Below are positions 26,275-35,308 of a DNA stretch of 64,000 bases, piece by piece. Positions within the stretch are counted from its first letter, which is position 1, and every line of letters begins with the position of its first letter. Where the stretch lies: the NCBI GenBank assembly GCA_000508965.1, contig BAHV02000017.1, forward strand, positions 39,309 to 103,308, read 5' to 3'. The notes below the pieces were generated by a model. The model saw only the letters and a list, made by a program, of their open reading frames with translations. It ran no database searches and had not been told where the DNA came from. This stretch comes from Dielma sp000508965 (GTDB taxonomy: Bacteria > Bacillota_I > Bacilli_A > Erysipelotrichales > Erysipelotrichaceae). The translations under genes were made by a program, and so were the position numbers.

Positions 26275-27156
26275 CTATGCCCCAAAATCCAATACGGACA
26301 GGTATTTATCGCCGCCGTCCGGTGCTACTGTCACGATCTTGCGGTCAGGATATAATGCGTGGTACCGCTTAGCCAATGCAATGTTTGCCCCGCTGGAAAT
26401 ACCGATCGATATACCGGTTTCCCTCGTAAAGCGGATCGTTTCCTGTATCGCTTCTTCATCGCTGACCACCGCAATTTCATCAATCACGCTCAAATCAAGT
26501 ACACTTGGTACAAAGTTAGGCCCGATTCCCTGGATTGCATGCGGCCCCATCCGCTGTTCACTTAGCAGCGGACTGCCGGCTGGCTCACCTAATACGGTTA
26601 AAACGTCAGGCTTGTCCTGCTTTAACCGTTTAGCGACACCGGTAATGGTACCGCCGGTTCCCGAGCAGGCGATAAACACACCAAGATCAGGCACCTGATT
26701 CATAATTTCTACCGCAGTTGTATCAAAATGCTTCTGAACCATTGCCGGATTATCAAACTGACCCAGTGAATAATAATTAGGATTTGCGGCCATTAGCTCG
26801 TTTACTTTATCAATACTTCCCTGCATTCCTTTAGCCTTATCACTCAGAATCAGTTCAGCCCCATAAGATAAAATCAGCTTCCTTCTTTCAATACTCATAC
26901 TTTCCGGCATGACAATGACAACCTTATACCCAAACTGACGTCCAATAATAGCAAGGGCAATACCGGTATTGCCGCTGGTAGCCTCCACAAGCACCGTATC
27001 CGAATTCAGAAGTCCGCGTTTTCGGGCATCTTCAAGCATTCCCAAAACAGCACGGTCTTTGATGCTGCCGCCTAGGTTGTATTTCTCAAGCTTCACATAT
27101 ATATTATCCTTATATTCAAACATTGGCGTATTGCCAATCAATTGCAATGCATTCAT
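26275..27156 (-). CDS. cysK: Cysteine synthase (O-acetylserine sulfhydrylase)
   Basis: PLP enzyme converting O-acetylserine and sulfide to cysteine. The Schiff-base lysine is Lys33 in NLGGSIKDRA. The TSGNTG loop near residue 65 binds substrate carboxylate and GTGGTITGV binds PLP phosphate. It ends APDGGDKYLS. The start at 27156 is chosen (GAGGTGATC upstream). The extra N-terminus of the longer frame is not family-like. 293 residues, near normal. No T-box or SAM leader fits in the short upstream region. Confidence 0.93.
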   Translation of the reverse strand: MNALQLIGNTPMFEYKDNIYVKLEKYNLGGSIKDRAVLGMLEDARKRGLLNSDTVLVEATSGNTGIALAIIGRQFGYKVVIVMPESMSIERRKLILSYGAELILSDKAKGMQGSIDKVNELMAANPNYYSLGQFDNPAMVQKHFDTTAVEIMNQVPDLGVFIACSGTGGTITGVAKRLKQDKPDVLTVLGEPAGSPLLSEQRMGPHAIQGIGPNFVPSVLDLSVIDEIAVVSDEEAIQETIRFTRETGISIGISSGANIALAKRYHALYPDRKIVTVAPDGGDKYLSVLDFGA

Positions 27157-27276
27157 TCTGATCACCTCATTTTTTAGTTTATAGTATGCTGGTAAAAAAA
27201 GCAAATGATACAATCATTAACTTATTCTAGCATATTCCCCTTTATCAGCAAGGGCTGGGCAAAATCAGCAGACAGC

Positions 27277-27306
27277 AAAAAAAACTACCGCTGTTGCGAT
27301 AGTTTT
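27277..27306 (-). terminator. Terminator of the nucleotidyltransferase gene
   Basis: AAAACTA-x-CGC pairs with GCG-x-TAGTTTT around a short loop, followed by T8 on the minus strand. Confidence 0.75.
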
Positions 27307-27309
27307 CGA

Positions 27310-28245
27310 TTATTTCCAAAGCGGTTGTGGGTAGCAGCCATGATCAATCAGTGACCGTATACCGGCTTTAACCCCTTCCTTATCTTCCTGATAAGTAACC
27401 CCATACCATTTGTCGCGACTTGACATCATAACCACATCAGCAGCTTCTTCCCGAAGCAGTTCACCCACGACATTAGGTATATACATTTCACTTTTTAAAG
27501 GATTAGCAGGTACAGCATCAGCCATAAAGGCATCAAAACGATGTTCAATTTCCTCAATGATATCCGGTGTAAAGGCCCACATATTCATCGATACAAGCGT
27601 ATCCTCCGGCAGTGTATGCCATTCATCGTCAAGATAATATTCAATCTTATCACCGCGTTTTTCAATTCTGGTACGCTCAACAACATTCACCAGCTTGCCG
27701 TCCTTAACCACACATTGACCACGGGCAACACTGCCGTTTTCAGTAATCGTATTGCGCAGCAGATATCCGACCATACCATAATGATGACTCTCAGCTTCAT
27801 TATTTAAGAAAGCATAAAGATCTTTAAAACAAGACTGTCCATAATAATCATCCGCATTAATAACCGCAAAAGGACCCTCTAGCACCTCTTTGCAGCACCA
27901 AAGCGCATGGGCAGTTCCCCATGGTTTCACACGGCCGGCAGGAACCTCATAATCATTTGGTAAATGATGAAGATCCTGGAATACATATTCCACTTCAACA
28001 TGAGCGGCCAGCTTATTGCCGATCGCTTCTTTAAAGTCAGCTTCAATTTCTTTTTTAATGATAAAAACAACTCGGTCAAAGCCTGCCTGAATTGCGTCAT
28101 AAACGGATAATTCTAAAATGATTTCACCATTAGGACCAATGGGATCAATTTGTTTCAGCCCGCCGTACCGGCTGCCCATACCGGCTGCTAATACAACTAA
28201 CGTAGTTTTACTCATCCTATCAATTGCATGAGAGTTCGATCTCAT
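27310..28245 (-). CDS. Sugar-phosphate nucleotidyltransferase-like protein
   Basis: 311 residues with the NTP-transferase Rossmann fold. VVLAAGMGSRYGGLKQIDPI is the nucleotide-binding loop. FAVINADDYYG carries the metal-binding Asp pair. Such proteins activate sugar 1-phosphates with UTP or dTTP, but this subfamily (glucose-1-phosphate thymidylyltransferase-like, with a DDEWHTLPEDTLVSMNMW segment) has no assigned substrate. The ATG at 28245 has AAAGGAG at ideal distance. The internal ATG at 28215 has none. A long upstream region holds a large hairpin and a short ORF. Confidence 0.8.
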   Translation of the reverse strand: MRSNSHAIDRMSKTTLVVLAAGMGSRYGGLKQIDPIGPNGEIILELSVYDAIQAGFDRVVFIIKKEIEADFKEAIGNKLAAHVEVEYVFQDLHHLPNDYEVPAGRVKPWGTAHALWCCKEVLEGPFAVINADDYYGQSCFKDLYAFLNNEAESHHYGMVGYLLRNTITENGSVARGQCVVKDGKLVNVVERTRIEKRGDKIEYYLDDEWHTLPEDTLVSMNMWAFTPDIIEEIEHRFDAFMADAVPANPLKSEMYIPNVVGELLREEAADVVMMSSRDKWYGVTYQEDKEGVKAGIRSLIDHGCYPQPLWK

Positions 28246-28344
28246 ACAGCTCCTTTCTCAATCTCTGTCTTTAGTTTATCGTGAACCGTACAGAATGTAA
28301 AGGCTAAAAATTGAATGTGAAGATTAAGAAATGCTTATGTCCTA

Positions 28345-28443
28345 CTAGTATATGTATGCATTCTGCCAATCTTTCATGCCTAGTATAAAGTTTCTATGAA
28401 CAAGCCTTAAAAAACGGACTAGTATATGATGATTATTTTTCAT
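28345..28443 (-). CDS. Possible 32-residue leader peptide or small protein
   Basis: ATG at 28443 follows GAAAGGGGATT, a plausible ribosome binding site. The frame encodes 32 residues, basic and aromatic (starts MKNNHHILVRFLRLVHRN), ending in TAG at 28345. It lies between a 63-base imperfect palindrome and the nucleotidyltransferase gene on the same strand. No known family. It may be a regulatory leader peptide or chance. Confidence 0.3.
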   Translation of the reverse strand: MKNNHHILVRFLRLVHRNFILGMKDWQNAYIY

Positions 28444-28460
28444 GATAATCCCCTTTCTCA

Positions 28461-28523
28461 TATAAAGCTTTTAGACCGGTTATCTTAGAAGGGATACCCT
28501 TTAAGACAACCTACAGCTTTATA
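28461..28523. repeat. 63-base imperfect palindrome upstream of the nucleotidyltransferase
   Basis: Outer arms TATAAAGCT (28461-28469) and AGCTTTATA (28515-28523) are perfect. Inner arms GGTTATCTTAGAAGGG and CCCTTTAAGACAACC pair over about 13 positions, with an ATA tip. No T run follows, so it is not an ordinary terminator. It could be a structured 5' leader RNA or a small mobile-element remnant. Confidence 0.5.
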
Positions 28524-28686
28524 AAAGGTCATAAATGATCGATAATAAACATCACAACAAAATAAGCATTAATTATAAGCAAAAAAACATCTCTACTGTG
28601 TTTAAATAAATATCTCATAAAGTATGGCTCATACAACAGCACGCAATAAGTAAAGAATTGAGATATTAGTATAATCAGCATATCAA

Positions 28687-28731
28687 AAGGAAGTGTTATT
28701 TTCATTTACGCCATGAAGTTAACACTTCCTT
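28687..28731 (-). terminator. Terminator of the manganese catalase gene
   Basis: AAGGAAGTGTT and AACACTTCCTT form an 11-pair stem around a 23-base loop, with TTTTG after it on the minus strand. Confidence 0.7.
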
Positions 28732-28742
28732 ATTTCATTTGT

Positions 28743-29417
28743 TTATTTTTTCTTCTTGCGGTCAATTTTAACCGCTTCAGGATCAGGATCATCAAAATAA
28801 CGGCCTGGCTTAGATAAATCAAAGTATAAGCGGCTGTCTTCACTCATGCCGAAATTCTTATTGCTGCCATCATCAGTGATCTTATTTAGCGCTTCACAGA
28901 ATAATGCGTTATGCGCTTCTTCACGTTCCAGCAAGAACATGATTGTTTCCTTGACATATTTATCATCAATCTGACGATATAAGTATTCATACACTACCTT
29001 AGCACGCTGTTCGCTGGCAATGTCGGCCAATAAATCCGCTGCCAGATCACCGGTAACGGTAACATAATCAGCTGTCCATGGATTGCCGCTTGAGTTAATT
29101 AAAGCAGGATTCAGACCGTAGGTAACCATCGTTTCAATTTCACCGACACCTACCTTTTTATAATCTACATCACCGCCGTTAAGCAGATTAATTGTTTCCG
29201 CCACCATTTCCATATGACTTAATTCTTCGGTACCGATATCTAAAAATAAGTCTTTAAATACTGGATCATTGGCACGAAAGCTCTGAGATAAATACTGCAT
29301 TGCCGCTTTCACTTCACCGTTACAGCCGCCTAACTGCTCCTGCATCAATACCGCATATTGCGGATTAGGTTTTTCTACTCTGACTTTATGTAATAACTTC
29401 TTCTCATGTTTAAACAT
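28743..29417 (-). CDS. Manganese catalase family protein
   Basis: Non-haem di-manganese catalase or CotJC-like protein, 224 residues, removing hydrogen peroxide. Metal ligands are in ferritin-like helices: QEQLGGCNGEVKAAMQYL (Glu), DIGTEELSHMEMVAETI (Glu-Glu-x-x-His), and a later SEQRAKVVYEYLY plus EREEAHNALF helix. The C-terminal tail is short and Lys-rich. It lies downstream of clpB with its own start. An oxidative-stress role is inferred from the family. Confidence 0.88.
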   Translation of the reverse strand: MFKHEKKLLHKVRVEKPNPQYAVLMQEQLGGCNGEVKAAMQYLSQSFRANDPVFKDLFLDIGTEELSHMEMVAETINLLNGGDVDYKKVGVGEIETMVTYGLNPALINSSGNPWTADYVTVTGDLAADLLADIASEQRAKVVYEYLYRQIDDKYVKETIMFLLEREEAHNALFCEALNKITDDGSNKNFGMSEDSRLYFDLSKPGRYFDDPDPEAVKIDRKKKK

Positions 29418-29468
29418 AATTGTTCCTCACTTTCTATCAGTAGTATGGAACAATTCCTTAAAATAATG

Positions 29469-29501
29469 AAAAAAAGCAGATAAATATAGCTATTTATCCG
29501 C
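29469..29501 (-). terminator. Terminator of clpB
   Basis: GC-x-GATAAATA and TATTTATC-x-GC pair around a four-base loop, followed on minus by T7. Confidence 0.75.
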
Positions 29502-29509
29502 TTATTAAC

Positions 29510-32062
29510 TTAATGCTTAGCAGTAATCATATAAGTGCCGTCTGAGCAGTCAATGACGCATGTTTCATCTTTATCAACTGCACCCTCGACGATCTTTCTG
29601 GCAATTAAAGTTTCAATATTTCTTTGAATATAGCGCTTCATTGGACGAGCACCATAAACCGGGTCAACACCCTGAGTTGCGATTTCCTTGTAAACGGCAT
29701 CTGTAACCTCAAGATGAATATCCTTGGCAGCCAAACGCTGGGCAAGCTGATTCATGAACTTATGAGCGATCTTACTCATCATATCATCATTTAACGCGTT
29801 GAAAACGACAATCTCATCGATACGATTAATAAATTCAGGTTTGAAGTAACGTTTTACTTCTTCCATGTATTTCTCATTTCGATGTTCAGCGTCAAAGGCA
29901 AACTGTGAACCGAGATTGCTTGTCATAATCAATAAAGTATTCTTGAAGTCAACGGTTACACCTTTGGAATCCGTGATCCTTCCATCATCAAGAATCTGCA
30001 GCAACACATTAAAGACATCCGGATGAGCCTTTTCAACCTCATCAAACAAAATGATTGAGTATGGATTGCGGCGAACTGCTTCTGTCAGCTGACCGCCTTC
30101 ATCATAACCGACATATCCCGGAGGCGCACCAATCAGACGAGCGACGCTGTGTTTCTCCATATATTCGCTCATATCGATGCGTACGATGTGTGATTCACTG
30201 TCAAATAATTGTTCAGCCAATGCTTTCGCTACCTCAGTCTTACCAACACCGGTAGGACCTAGGAACAAGAAACTGCCAATTGGCCGATTCTCATCCTGAA
30301 TCTGTGCTTTTGAGCGAATGATCGCATCACTGACTAATTCCAGCGCTTCATCCTGACCAACTACCCGCTGCCGCAAAGCATCTTCAAGATGCAGAAGCTT
30401 TGTCCGCTCACTCTCAACCAGTTTGCTGACTTCAACACCGCTCCACCGTGACACAACCTTTGCAATCATTTCTTCATTTACGGTTTCCTGAATCAAAGCA
30501 TCATTTTTGATAGCATCACTGGCTTCCTGAATCTTCTTTTCCAAGGCTGGGATTGTAGAGTACTGCAGTTTTGCCGCTTCTTCATACCGTGCTTCATTCT
30601 GTGCCCGTTCAAGATCAAGCTTCGCTCGCTCTAATTCAACTTTATCTTGTTTGCTGGCTTCAAGATCACGTTTTTCATCCATCCATTTTGTATATAAAAC
30701 ATCTTTTTGCTGTTTCAATTCCTTCAATTCATTTTGAATTTCACCAAGACGTTCCTGAGCTTTTTTATCATTTTCCTGCTTCAATGCCGTCTCCTCAATT
30801 TCCAGCTGCATGATTTTACGCATTAATTCGTCCAGCTCCTGCGGCATTGAATCCATCTCAACTCTTAGCATTGCGCAGGCTTCATCGACCAAGTCAATGG
30901 CCTTATCCGGCAGGAAACGATCCGTGATATAACGATTACTTAATACAGCGCTGGCAATAATTGCTTCATCGAGAATTTTAACACCGTGATAGCTTTCAAA
31001 GCGATCCTTTAAACCACGCAGAATAGAAATAGTATCTTCCACACTTGGTTCAGCAACCGTAACCTTTTGGAAACGGCGTTCCAAGGCAGCATCTTTTTCA
31101 ATATATTTACGGTACTCATTAAAAGTAGTCGCACCGATACATCTTAATTCACCGCGGGCCAGCATCGGCTTCAGTAAATTTGCGGCATCCATTGAGCCCT
31201 CGGTTTTGCCGGCTCCCACCAGGTTATGAATCTCATCGATAAATAAGATAATGCCGCCTTCAGCATTCTTAACTTCCTCAAGGACAGCTTTCAGACGCTC
31301 TTCAAATTCACCTCTATATTTAGCACCGGCGATCAAGGCACCCATATCCAATTCAATTAGTTTCTTATTCTTTAAAGATAACGGTACATCTCCCTTCATA
31401 ATACGCCATGCAATGCCCTCAACAATGGCAGTTTTACCAACGCCGGGTTCACCGATCAAAACCGGGTTATTCTTTGTTTTACGTGATAAAATCTGAATCA
31501 CACGGCGGATTTCTTCATCACGGCCAATTACCGGATCAATCTTTCCATCCTGCACGTCCTTAACGAGATCACGGCCGTATTTAGCCAATGCCTCAATGTT
31601 GTTTTCACTTGTTTGTGTATCCATTTTCTTCCCCCCTCTGCGTGTAATTTCTTCATTTTCCAACTGTGAAAGGTTAATTCTAAGCTCTTTCACGAGCTGC
31701 TTGGATACTGTTGAACGATTCCTTAATAAGGCAAAGAAAAAGCTGGCTGTACTCATATAGCTTTCCTGATGAGCCTCACTCCATTTCTCCGCTTCCATAA
31801 TACTCTCGTTGACCGCACTGCTGATGCGCGGTTCCGAACTGTCACTGACCGCCGCTACCCGCAGCATTTCATTGTCAATTATATTTAATGCCTGTTGCTT
31901 ATTGATATTGACACGTTTAAACAACCCGTCAAGCACATCATTCTCAAAAATCGCTTTTAAACATTCGACAGTATCTATCATCGGATGTTTATAGGATTTT
32001 GCGATATTGATGGCATTCATGAGTATTGTTTGTAAACTTTCTGAACATTGATTGAAATCCAT
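29510..32062 (-). CDS. clpB: Protein disaggregase ClpB
   Basis: Hexameric AAA+ disaggregase working with DnaK to rescue aggregated proteins. Order: Clp N-domain (1-145, rather divergent), first AAA+ (GEPGVGKTAIVEG, then ILFIDEIHNLVGAG), the long coiled-coil middle domain (about 395-520) that distinguishes ClpB from ClpC/A, and second AAA+ (GPTGVGKTEVAKALAEQLF, VGYDEGGQLTEAVRRNPYS). 850 residues, full length. AAAAGGAGG precedes the ATG. An internal ATG after the N-domain (MDTQTSENNIEALA) could give a shorter form. Two CIRCE elements flank its promoter. Confidence 0.96.
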   Translation of the reverse strand: MDFNQCSESLQTILMNAINIAKSYKHPMIDTVECLKAIFENDVLDGLFKRVNINKQQALNIIDNEMLRVAAVSDSSEPRISSAVNESIMEAEKWSEAHQESYMSTASFFFALLRNRSTVSKQLVKELRINLSQLENEEITRRGGKKMDTQTSENNIEALAKYGRDLVKDVQDGKIDPVIGRDEEIRRVIQILSRKTKNNPVLIGEPGVGKTAIVEGIAWRIMKGDVPLSLKNKKLIELDMGALIAGAKYRGEFEERLKAVLEEVKNAEGGIILFIDEIHNLVGAGKTEGSMDAANLLKPMLARGELRCIGATTFNEYRKYIEKDAALERRFQKVTVAEPSVEDTISILRGLKDRFESYHGVKILDEAIIASAVLSNRYITDRFLPDKAIDLVDEACAMLRVEMDSMPQELDELMRKIMQLEIEETALKQENDKKAQERLGEIQNELKELKQQKDVLYTKWMDEKRDLEASKQDKVELERAKLDLERAQNEARYEEAAKLQYSTIPALEKKIQEASDAIKNDALIQETVNEEMIAKVVSRWSGVEVSKLVESERTKLLHLEDALRQRVVGQDEALELVSDAIIRSKAQIQDENRPIGSFLFLGPTGVGKTEVAKALAEQLFDSESHIVRIDMSEYMEKHSVARLIGAPPGYVGYDEGGQLTEAVRRNPYSIILFDEVEKAHPDVFNVLLQILDDGRITDSKGVTVDFKNTLLIMTSNLGSQFAFDAEHRNEKYMEEVKRYFKPEFINRIDEIVVFNALNDDMMSKIAHKFMNQLAQRLAAKDIHLEVTDAVYKEIATQGVDPVYGARPMKRYIQRNIETLIARKIVEGAVDKDETCVIDCSDGTYMITAKH

Positions 32063-32078
32063 AATATCGTCCTCCTTT

Positions 32079-32105
32079 TTAGCACTCTATCTAATCGATT
32101 GCTAA
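32079..32105. promoter_or_regulatory. CIRCE element 1 (HrcA operator)
   Basis: TTAGCACTC-N9-GATTGCTAA. The consensus is TTAGCACTC-N9-GAGTGCTAA, so one mismatch. Located between the transcription start and the clpB ribosome binding site. Confidence 0.85.
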
Positions 32106-32109
32106 TAAT

Positions 32110-32137
32110 AGTATAACACACATTTTAGCACTGTCAA
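32110..32137 (-). promoter_or_regulatory. Sigma-A promoter of clpB
   Basis: Minus-strand TTGACA (32132-32137), 16-base spacer, TATACT (32110-32115). The -35 lies inside CIRCE element 2. Confidence 0.8.
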
Positions 32138-32151
32138 CGATTAAGTGCTAA
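32125..32151. promoter_or_regulatory. CIRCE element 2 (HrcA operator)
   Basis: TTAGCACTG-N9-AAGTGCTAA, a symmetrical one-base change in each arm from consensus. It overlaps the -35 of the clpB promoter. Confidence 0.85.
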
Positions 32152-32213
32152 AAAGTTTGACTTTTTTAATTTTAGTTTGGCAAAAAGTACAAATTAAGTG
32201 TTATTCAAAACAT

Positions 32214-32243
32214 AAAAAAAAGGAAACCATTTTGAAGATTTCC
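32214..32243 (-). terminator. Terminator of the nitroreductase gene
   Basis: GGAAA and TTTCC pair, then T8 on the minus strand. Confidence 0.65.
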
Positions 32244-32255
32244 TGCTCAAGAAAT

Positions 32256-32828
32256 TTATCTGCGAATCAAAACCCTGTGATCAATATCTTCCTTAGGCTT
32301 AGCCATCGCTTCAGTACTGATGCCGCCAAATGGCATCTGCGCGATCAGCTTATATTGTTTAGGTAAAGCAAACAGTTTATGAACCTGATCATCAATGATT
32401 GGGTTGTAATGCTGTAAAGAGGCGCCGATGCCTAATTCACGCAGACCGCTCCAAATACTGAGCTGCAGCATGCCGCTGGCTTGATTCGCCCAAACCGGAA
32501 AATTATCAGCATATAAAGGAAATTGCTGCTGCATTGCTTCAATGACCTGCTGATCATAGAAATACAGGATCGTACCGGCCCCGGCTTTGAAGCTATCGAT
32601 CTTTTCCCTGCTGATTTTGCCATTAAATACTTCATATATCATATCCCATAATTGATCGTGCTGTTCATTGAGCGCTACAACAACGATGGAGCTTTTCATA
32701 TTATATGCATCCGGTACCAATTCGGTTATTTCTTTAATCTGTTCGATGATTGTTTCTTCACTGACGGGTAATGTTTTATTAATATGATAATAGCTTCGGC
32801 GCTGTTTTAATGATTCTGTGATATTCAT
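32256..32828 (-). CDS. Nitroreductase-family flavoprotein
   Basis: 190-residue FMN-dependent oxidoreductase. The N-terminus ESLKQRRSYYHIN and the mid-segment FPVWANQASGMLQLSIWSGL with LGIGASLQHYNPI are typical of the small Frm2/YfhC-like group, acting on nitro or quinone compounds. The start at 32828 is chosen (AAAAGGAGG upstream). An upstream in-frame extension to 32894 has no site. Physiological substrate unknown. Confidence 0.88.
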   Translation of the reverse strand: MNITESLKQRRSYYHINKTLPVSEETIIEQIKEITELVPDAYNMKSSIVVVALNEQHDQLWDMIYEVFNGKISREKIDSFKAGAGTILYFYDQQVIEAMQQQFPLYADNFPVWANQASGMLQLSIWSGLRELGIGASLQHYNPIIDDQVHKLFALPKQYKLIAQMPFGGISTEAMAKPKEDIDHRVLIRR

Positions 32829-32990
32829 AAAAACCTCCTTTTGGCATAAGCCTTCATGTATCTTCATTATGTTCCCTATATCTATAAACAACAAGGCAGA
32901 TGCCCATTAATAAGAAAGAACAGCGTCAACTATCCACGGATATGAATTAATCACGTTTAGACTGCATTACATTCATTTATATATAAACAG

Positions 32991-33011
32991 AAAAAAATCC
33001 CTGATGGGATT
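32991..33011 (-). terminator. Terminator of the antiporter gene
   Basis: AATCCC and GGGATT pair around TGAT, followed by TTTTT on the minus strand. Confidence 0.65.
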
Positions 33012-33024
33012 TTAAGTTAAACAA

Positions 33025-34290
33025 TTATGACTTATGCGCAGCACGTTTTGGTAAAGCAATGCTTCTGTGTAATTCTGCTTCTTTCTCACTGCCAGGAATC
33101 GAATGTGACAGGTGGAGTGAAAGCTTGGCACAGGCAGGCCCAACCATTTCATAGAGAACACTGCTTGACAGGATAATGGTTGTCAGTAAGGTTCCGTATT
33201 GAGGCGGCAGCAGGCGCTGTCCCAATGCGGCCAGCCCAATCGAAACACCAGCCTGCGGAATCAGTGCCAAGCCCAGATAATTGGTAATGCTTGGCTCCGC
33301 TTGAGTAAGCTTGCCGCCAAAATATGAGCCAATATATTTGCCGACAATTCTGATAAAGAAATACGCTACACCAATAATTCCCGCATCTTTTAATGAGCTT
33401 AGATTCAAACGCATGCCGCTGCAGACAAAGAATAATGTCAGAATCGGCGGTGTAAAATTATTCAGCTGATCAAAAAGCCGTTGGTTCTTAGAGAAGTTAA
33501 TATAGCTTGCCCCCAGACACATGCAGCATAACAGCGGTGATACATTGATGGCCGTACAGATACCGCTTAAAGTCAGAATAACAATGACTGACAGGATTAG
33601 CGTAGAGTCTTCACTGCGCTCCTCAGTAATGATTCGTTTCAATACATAACCGCCGGCAATGCCTAAACTTACAGCCGCAAGATTCAGCAGTACCGGTTCA
33701 ATAACAACCGATGCCGAGAAGACACCCGTATCCATCGCTTGTACCACAGCCATGCAGGCACTGAAGGTCAGAAGTGCGACAGCATCATCAAGTGCCGTTA
33801 CCTGTAAGATCATATTCACAAAGTTTCCTTTTGCCTTATATTGACGGATTGTCATAATGGTAGATGCCGGTGCGGTCGCACAGCCGATAGCACCCAATAA
33901 TAAAGAAAAAGGAAGTGAAAGATGAAAAACAAAATACATTACCAGTGTAACAATAATCGCTGCCCCAAGTGCTTCCATAATCGTGATAATCACCATTTGC
34001 CGGCCATTAGAACGCAAAATCTTAAGATTAAAGAAACGCCCTGCCTGAAATGCTATAAAGGCTAATGCAATATCTGTTATCACATCAAAGCGTGCCGCGG
34101 TTTCTGATGAAATCAGGTGCAGAACTGATGGGCCAATCAGGATACCGGCCAGCAGATACCCGGTCACATAAGGAAGATGGAGCTTCTTACTCAATCGGCT
34201 CATCAGATATCCGGCAGACAGCAGCAAGGCTACCTCAAGAATCAGATTTGATTGAATCGCAGCATTCGCAGCCAATAGAAATTGATTCAT
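33025..34290 (-). CDS. CPA2 (Kef-type) cation:proton antiporter
   Basis: 421-residue membrane protein with about 12 hydrophobic helices exchanging Na+ or K+ for H+. Family marks are LHLPYVTGYLLAGILIGPSVL, ALAFIAFQAGRFF, and the ion-binding region IGCATAPASTIMTIR...VTALDDAVALLTF with the Asp pair. There is no C-terminal TrkA-N domain. The start at 34290 has AAGGAGGG. It is divergent from a LysR gene, whose product likely controls it. Confidence 0.88.
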   Translation of the reverse strand: MNQFLLAANAAIQSNLILEVALLLSAGYLMSRLSKKLHLPYVTGYLLAGILIGPSVLHLISSETAARFDVITDIALAFIAFQAGRFFNLKILRSNGRQMVIITIMEALGAAIIVTLVMYFVFHLSLPFSLLLGAIGCATAPASTIMTIRQYKAKGNFVNMILQVTALDDAVALLTFSACMAVVQAMDTGVFSASVVIEPVLLNLAAVSLGIAGGYVLKRIITEERSEDSTLILSVIVILTLSGICTAINVSPLLCCMCLGASYINFSKNQRLFDQLNNFTPPILTLFFVCSGMRLNLSSLKDAGIIGVAYFFIRIVGKYIGSYFGGKLTQAEPSITNYLGLALIPQAGVSIGLAALGQRLLPPQYGTLLTTIILSSSVLYEMVGPACAKLSLHLSHSIPGSEKEAELHRSIALPKRAAHKS

Positions 34291-34329
34291 TTTATCCCTC
34301 CTTACACAATTGATTATATGTCCCAAAAG

Positions 34330-34366
34330 TGATAAAATCTAATTATAATATTTATTAGGCTTATCA
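34330..34366. promoter_or_regulatory. Dyad between antiporter and LysR genes
   Basis: TGATAA-AA-TCTAAT on the left mirrors ATTAGG-C-TTATCA on the right, across an AT-rich centre holding overlapping TATAAT boxes for both directions (34344-34349 on plus). Placement fits a LysR operator. Confidence 0.5.
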
Positions 34367-34396
34367 AAATTATTTATATTGAAAGAAGGGGTATCT

Positions 34397-35287
34397 ATGA
34401 TCGATCCTAAGGTAATGACACTTCTGGCATTAGCTGAAAATTGCAGCTATACCAAAACCGCTAAAAAAATGGCACTCACTCAGCCAGCTGTAACCCATCA
34501 AATTAAGCTGTTGGAAGAAGACTATAAAATAAAATTATTCCGCCGAGATAAGAAAAAACTGGTCCTTACGCCGGAAGGTGAGGTTTTGGTTAAATATGCC
34601 CGGCGAATGAGCGCACTGAATGACAACTGCCGGCAGGCAATTGAAGATACCCGTATGTCAGTACACAGCCTAAATATCGGTATGACGCCAACTGCTGAAG
34701 AAACCATCGTACCTCATGTTGTTGCCCGATACTGCAATATGCACAATGATATTCACTTCAATGTAACCACAGATGCTATAAATAATATTTATGATAAGTT
34801 AAAAAATTATGAATTAGATTTAGCTATTGTAGAGGGAAATCTATTTAATCCTAAATTCACCTCGGTACTTTTAGATACTGATTATCTGTGCGTAGCTGTT
34901 TCAAAGGAACATCCAATCGCAAAAAGTAAACGAAAAAGCATCTCTTTACAGGAATTAAAGAAAGAAAATTTTATTTTACGTTCACGCAGTGCAGGTACCC
35001 GGCAGCTTTTTGAAAATCAGCTTGTCTCTCACTATGAGCATATTAAAAATTTTAATATCATTTTGGAGCTGGACAATGTCACGACAATCAAAGAACTCGT
35101 TGCCTCTAATTTTGGTATTACGATTATTGCTCACAGCGCCTGTACACGTGAAATAGCGAAAGGAACATTAGTAACACTGCAGATTGAAAACATGAATCTG
35201 ACCCGTGAAATCAATATGGTATATCATAAGGATTTCAAACATCTGGATATGCTTGATGATCTTAAAAATCTCTATGAATCAAAATAA
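34397..35287 (+). CDS. LysR-family transcription regulator
   Basis: 296 residues. The N-terminal winged helix (VMTLLALAENCSYTKTAKKM, then TQPAVTHQIKLLEEDY) is followed by a periplasmic-binding-like effector domain (LNIGMTPTAEE, LAIVEGNLFNP, NFILRSRSAGTRQLFE, ASNFGITIIAHSA). The start at 34397 has AAGGGG five bases upstream. An upstream ATG at 34379 overlaps that site and is rejected. Divergent to the antiporter. The effector is unknown. Confidence 0.9.
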   Translation: MIDPKVMTLLALAENCSYTKTAKKMALTQPAVTHQIKLLEEDYKIKLFRRDKKKLVLTPEGEVLVKYARRMSALNDNCRQAIEDTRMSVHSLNIGMTPTAEETIVPHVVARYCNMHNDIHFNVTTDAINNIYDKLKNYELDLAIVEGNLFNPKFTSVLLDTDYLCVAVSKEHPIAKSKRKSISLQELKKENFILRSRSAGTRQLFENQLVSHYEHIKNFNIILELDNVTTIKELVASNFGITIIAHSACTREIAKGTLVTLQIENMNLTREINMVYHKDFKHLDMLDDLKNLYESK

Positions 35288-35308
35288 AAGAGCGGGCGCT
35301 CTTTTTTC
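35287..35308 (+). terminator. Terminator of the LysR gene
   Basis: AGAGC and GCTCT pair, followed by T6, directly after the stop. Confidence 0.7.

Noticed and set aside
34379..34396. Upstream ATG for the LysR gene
   Set aside because: It overlaps the AAGGGG ribosome binding site of the ATG at 34397.
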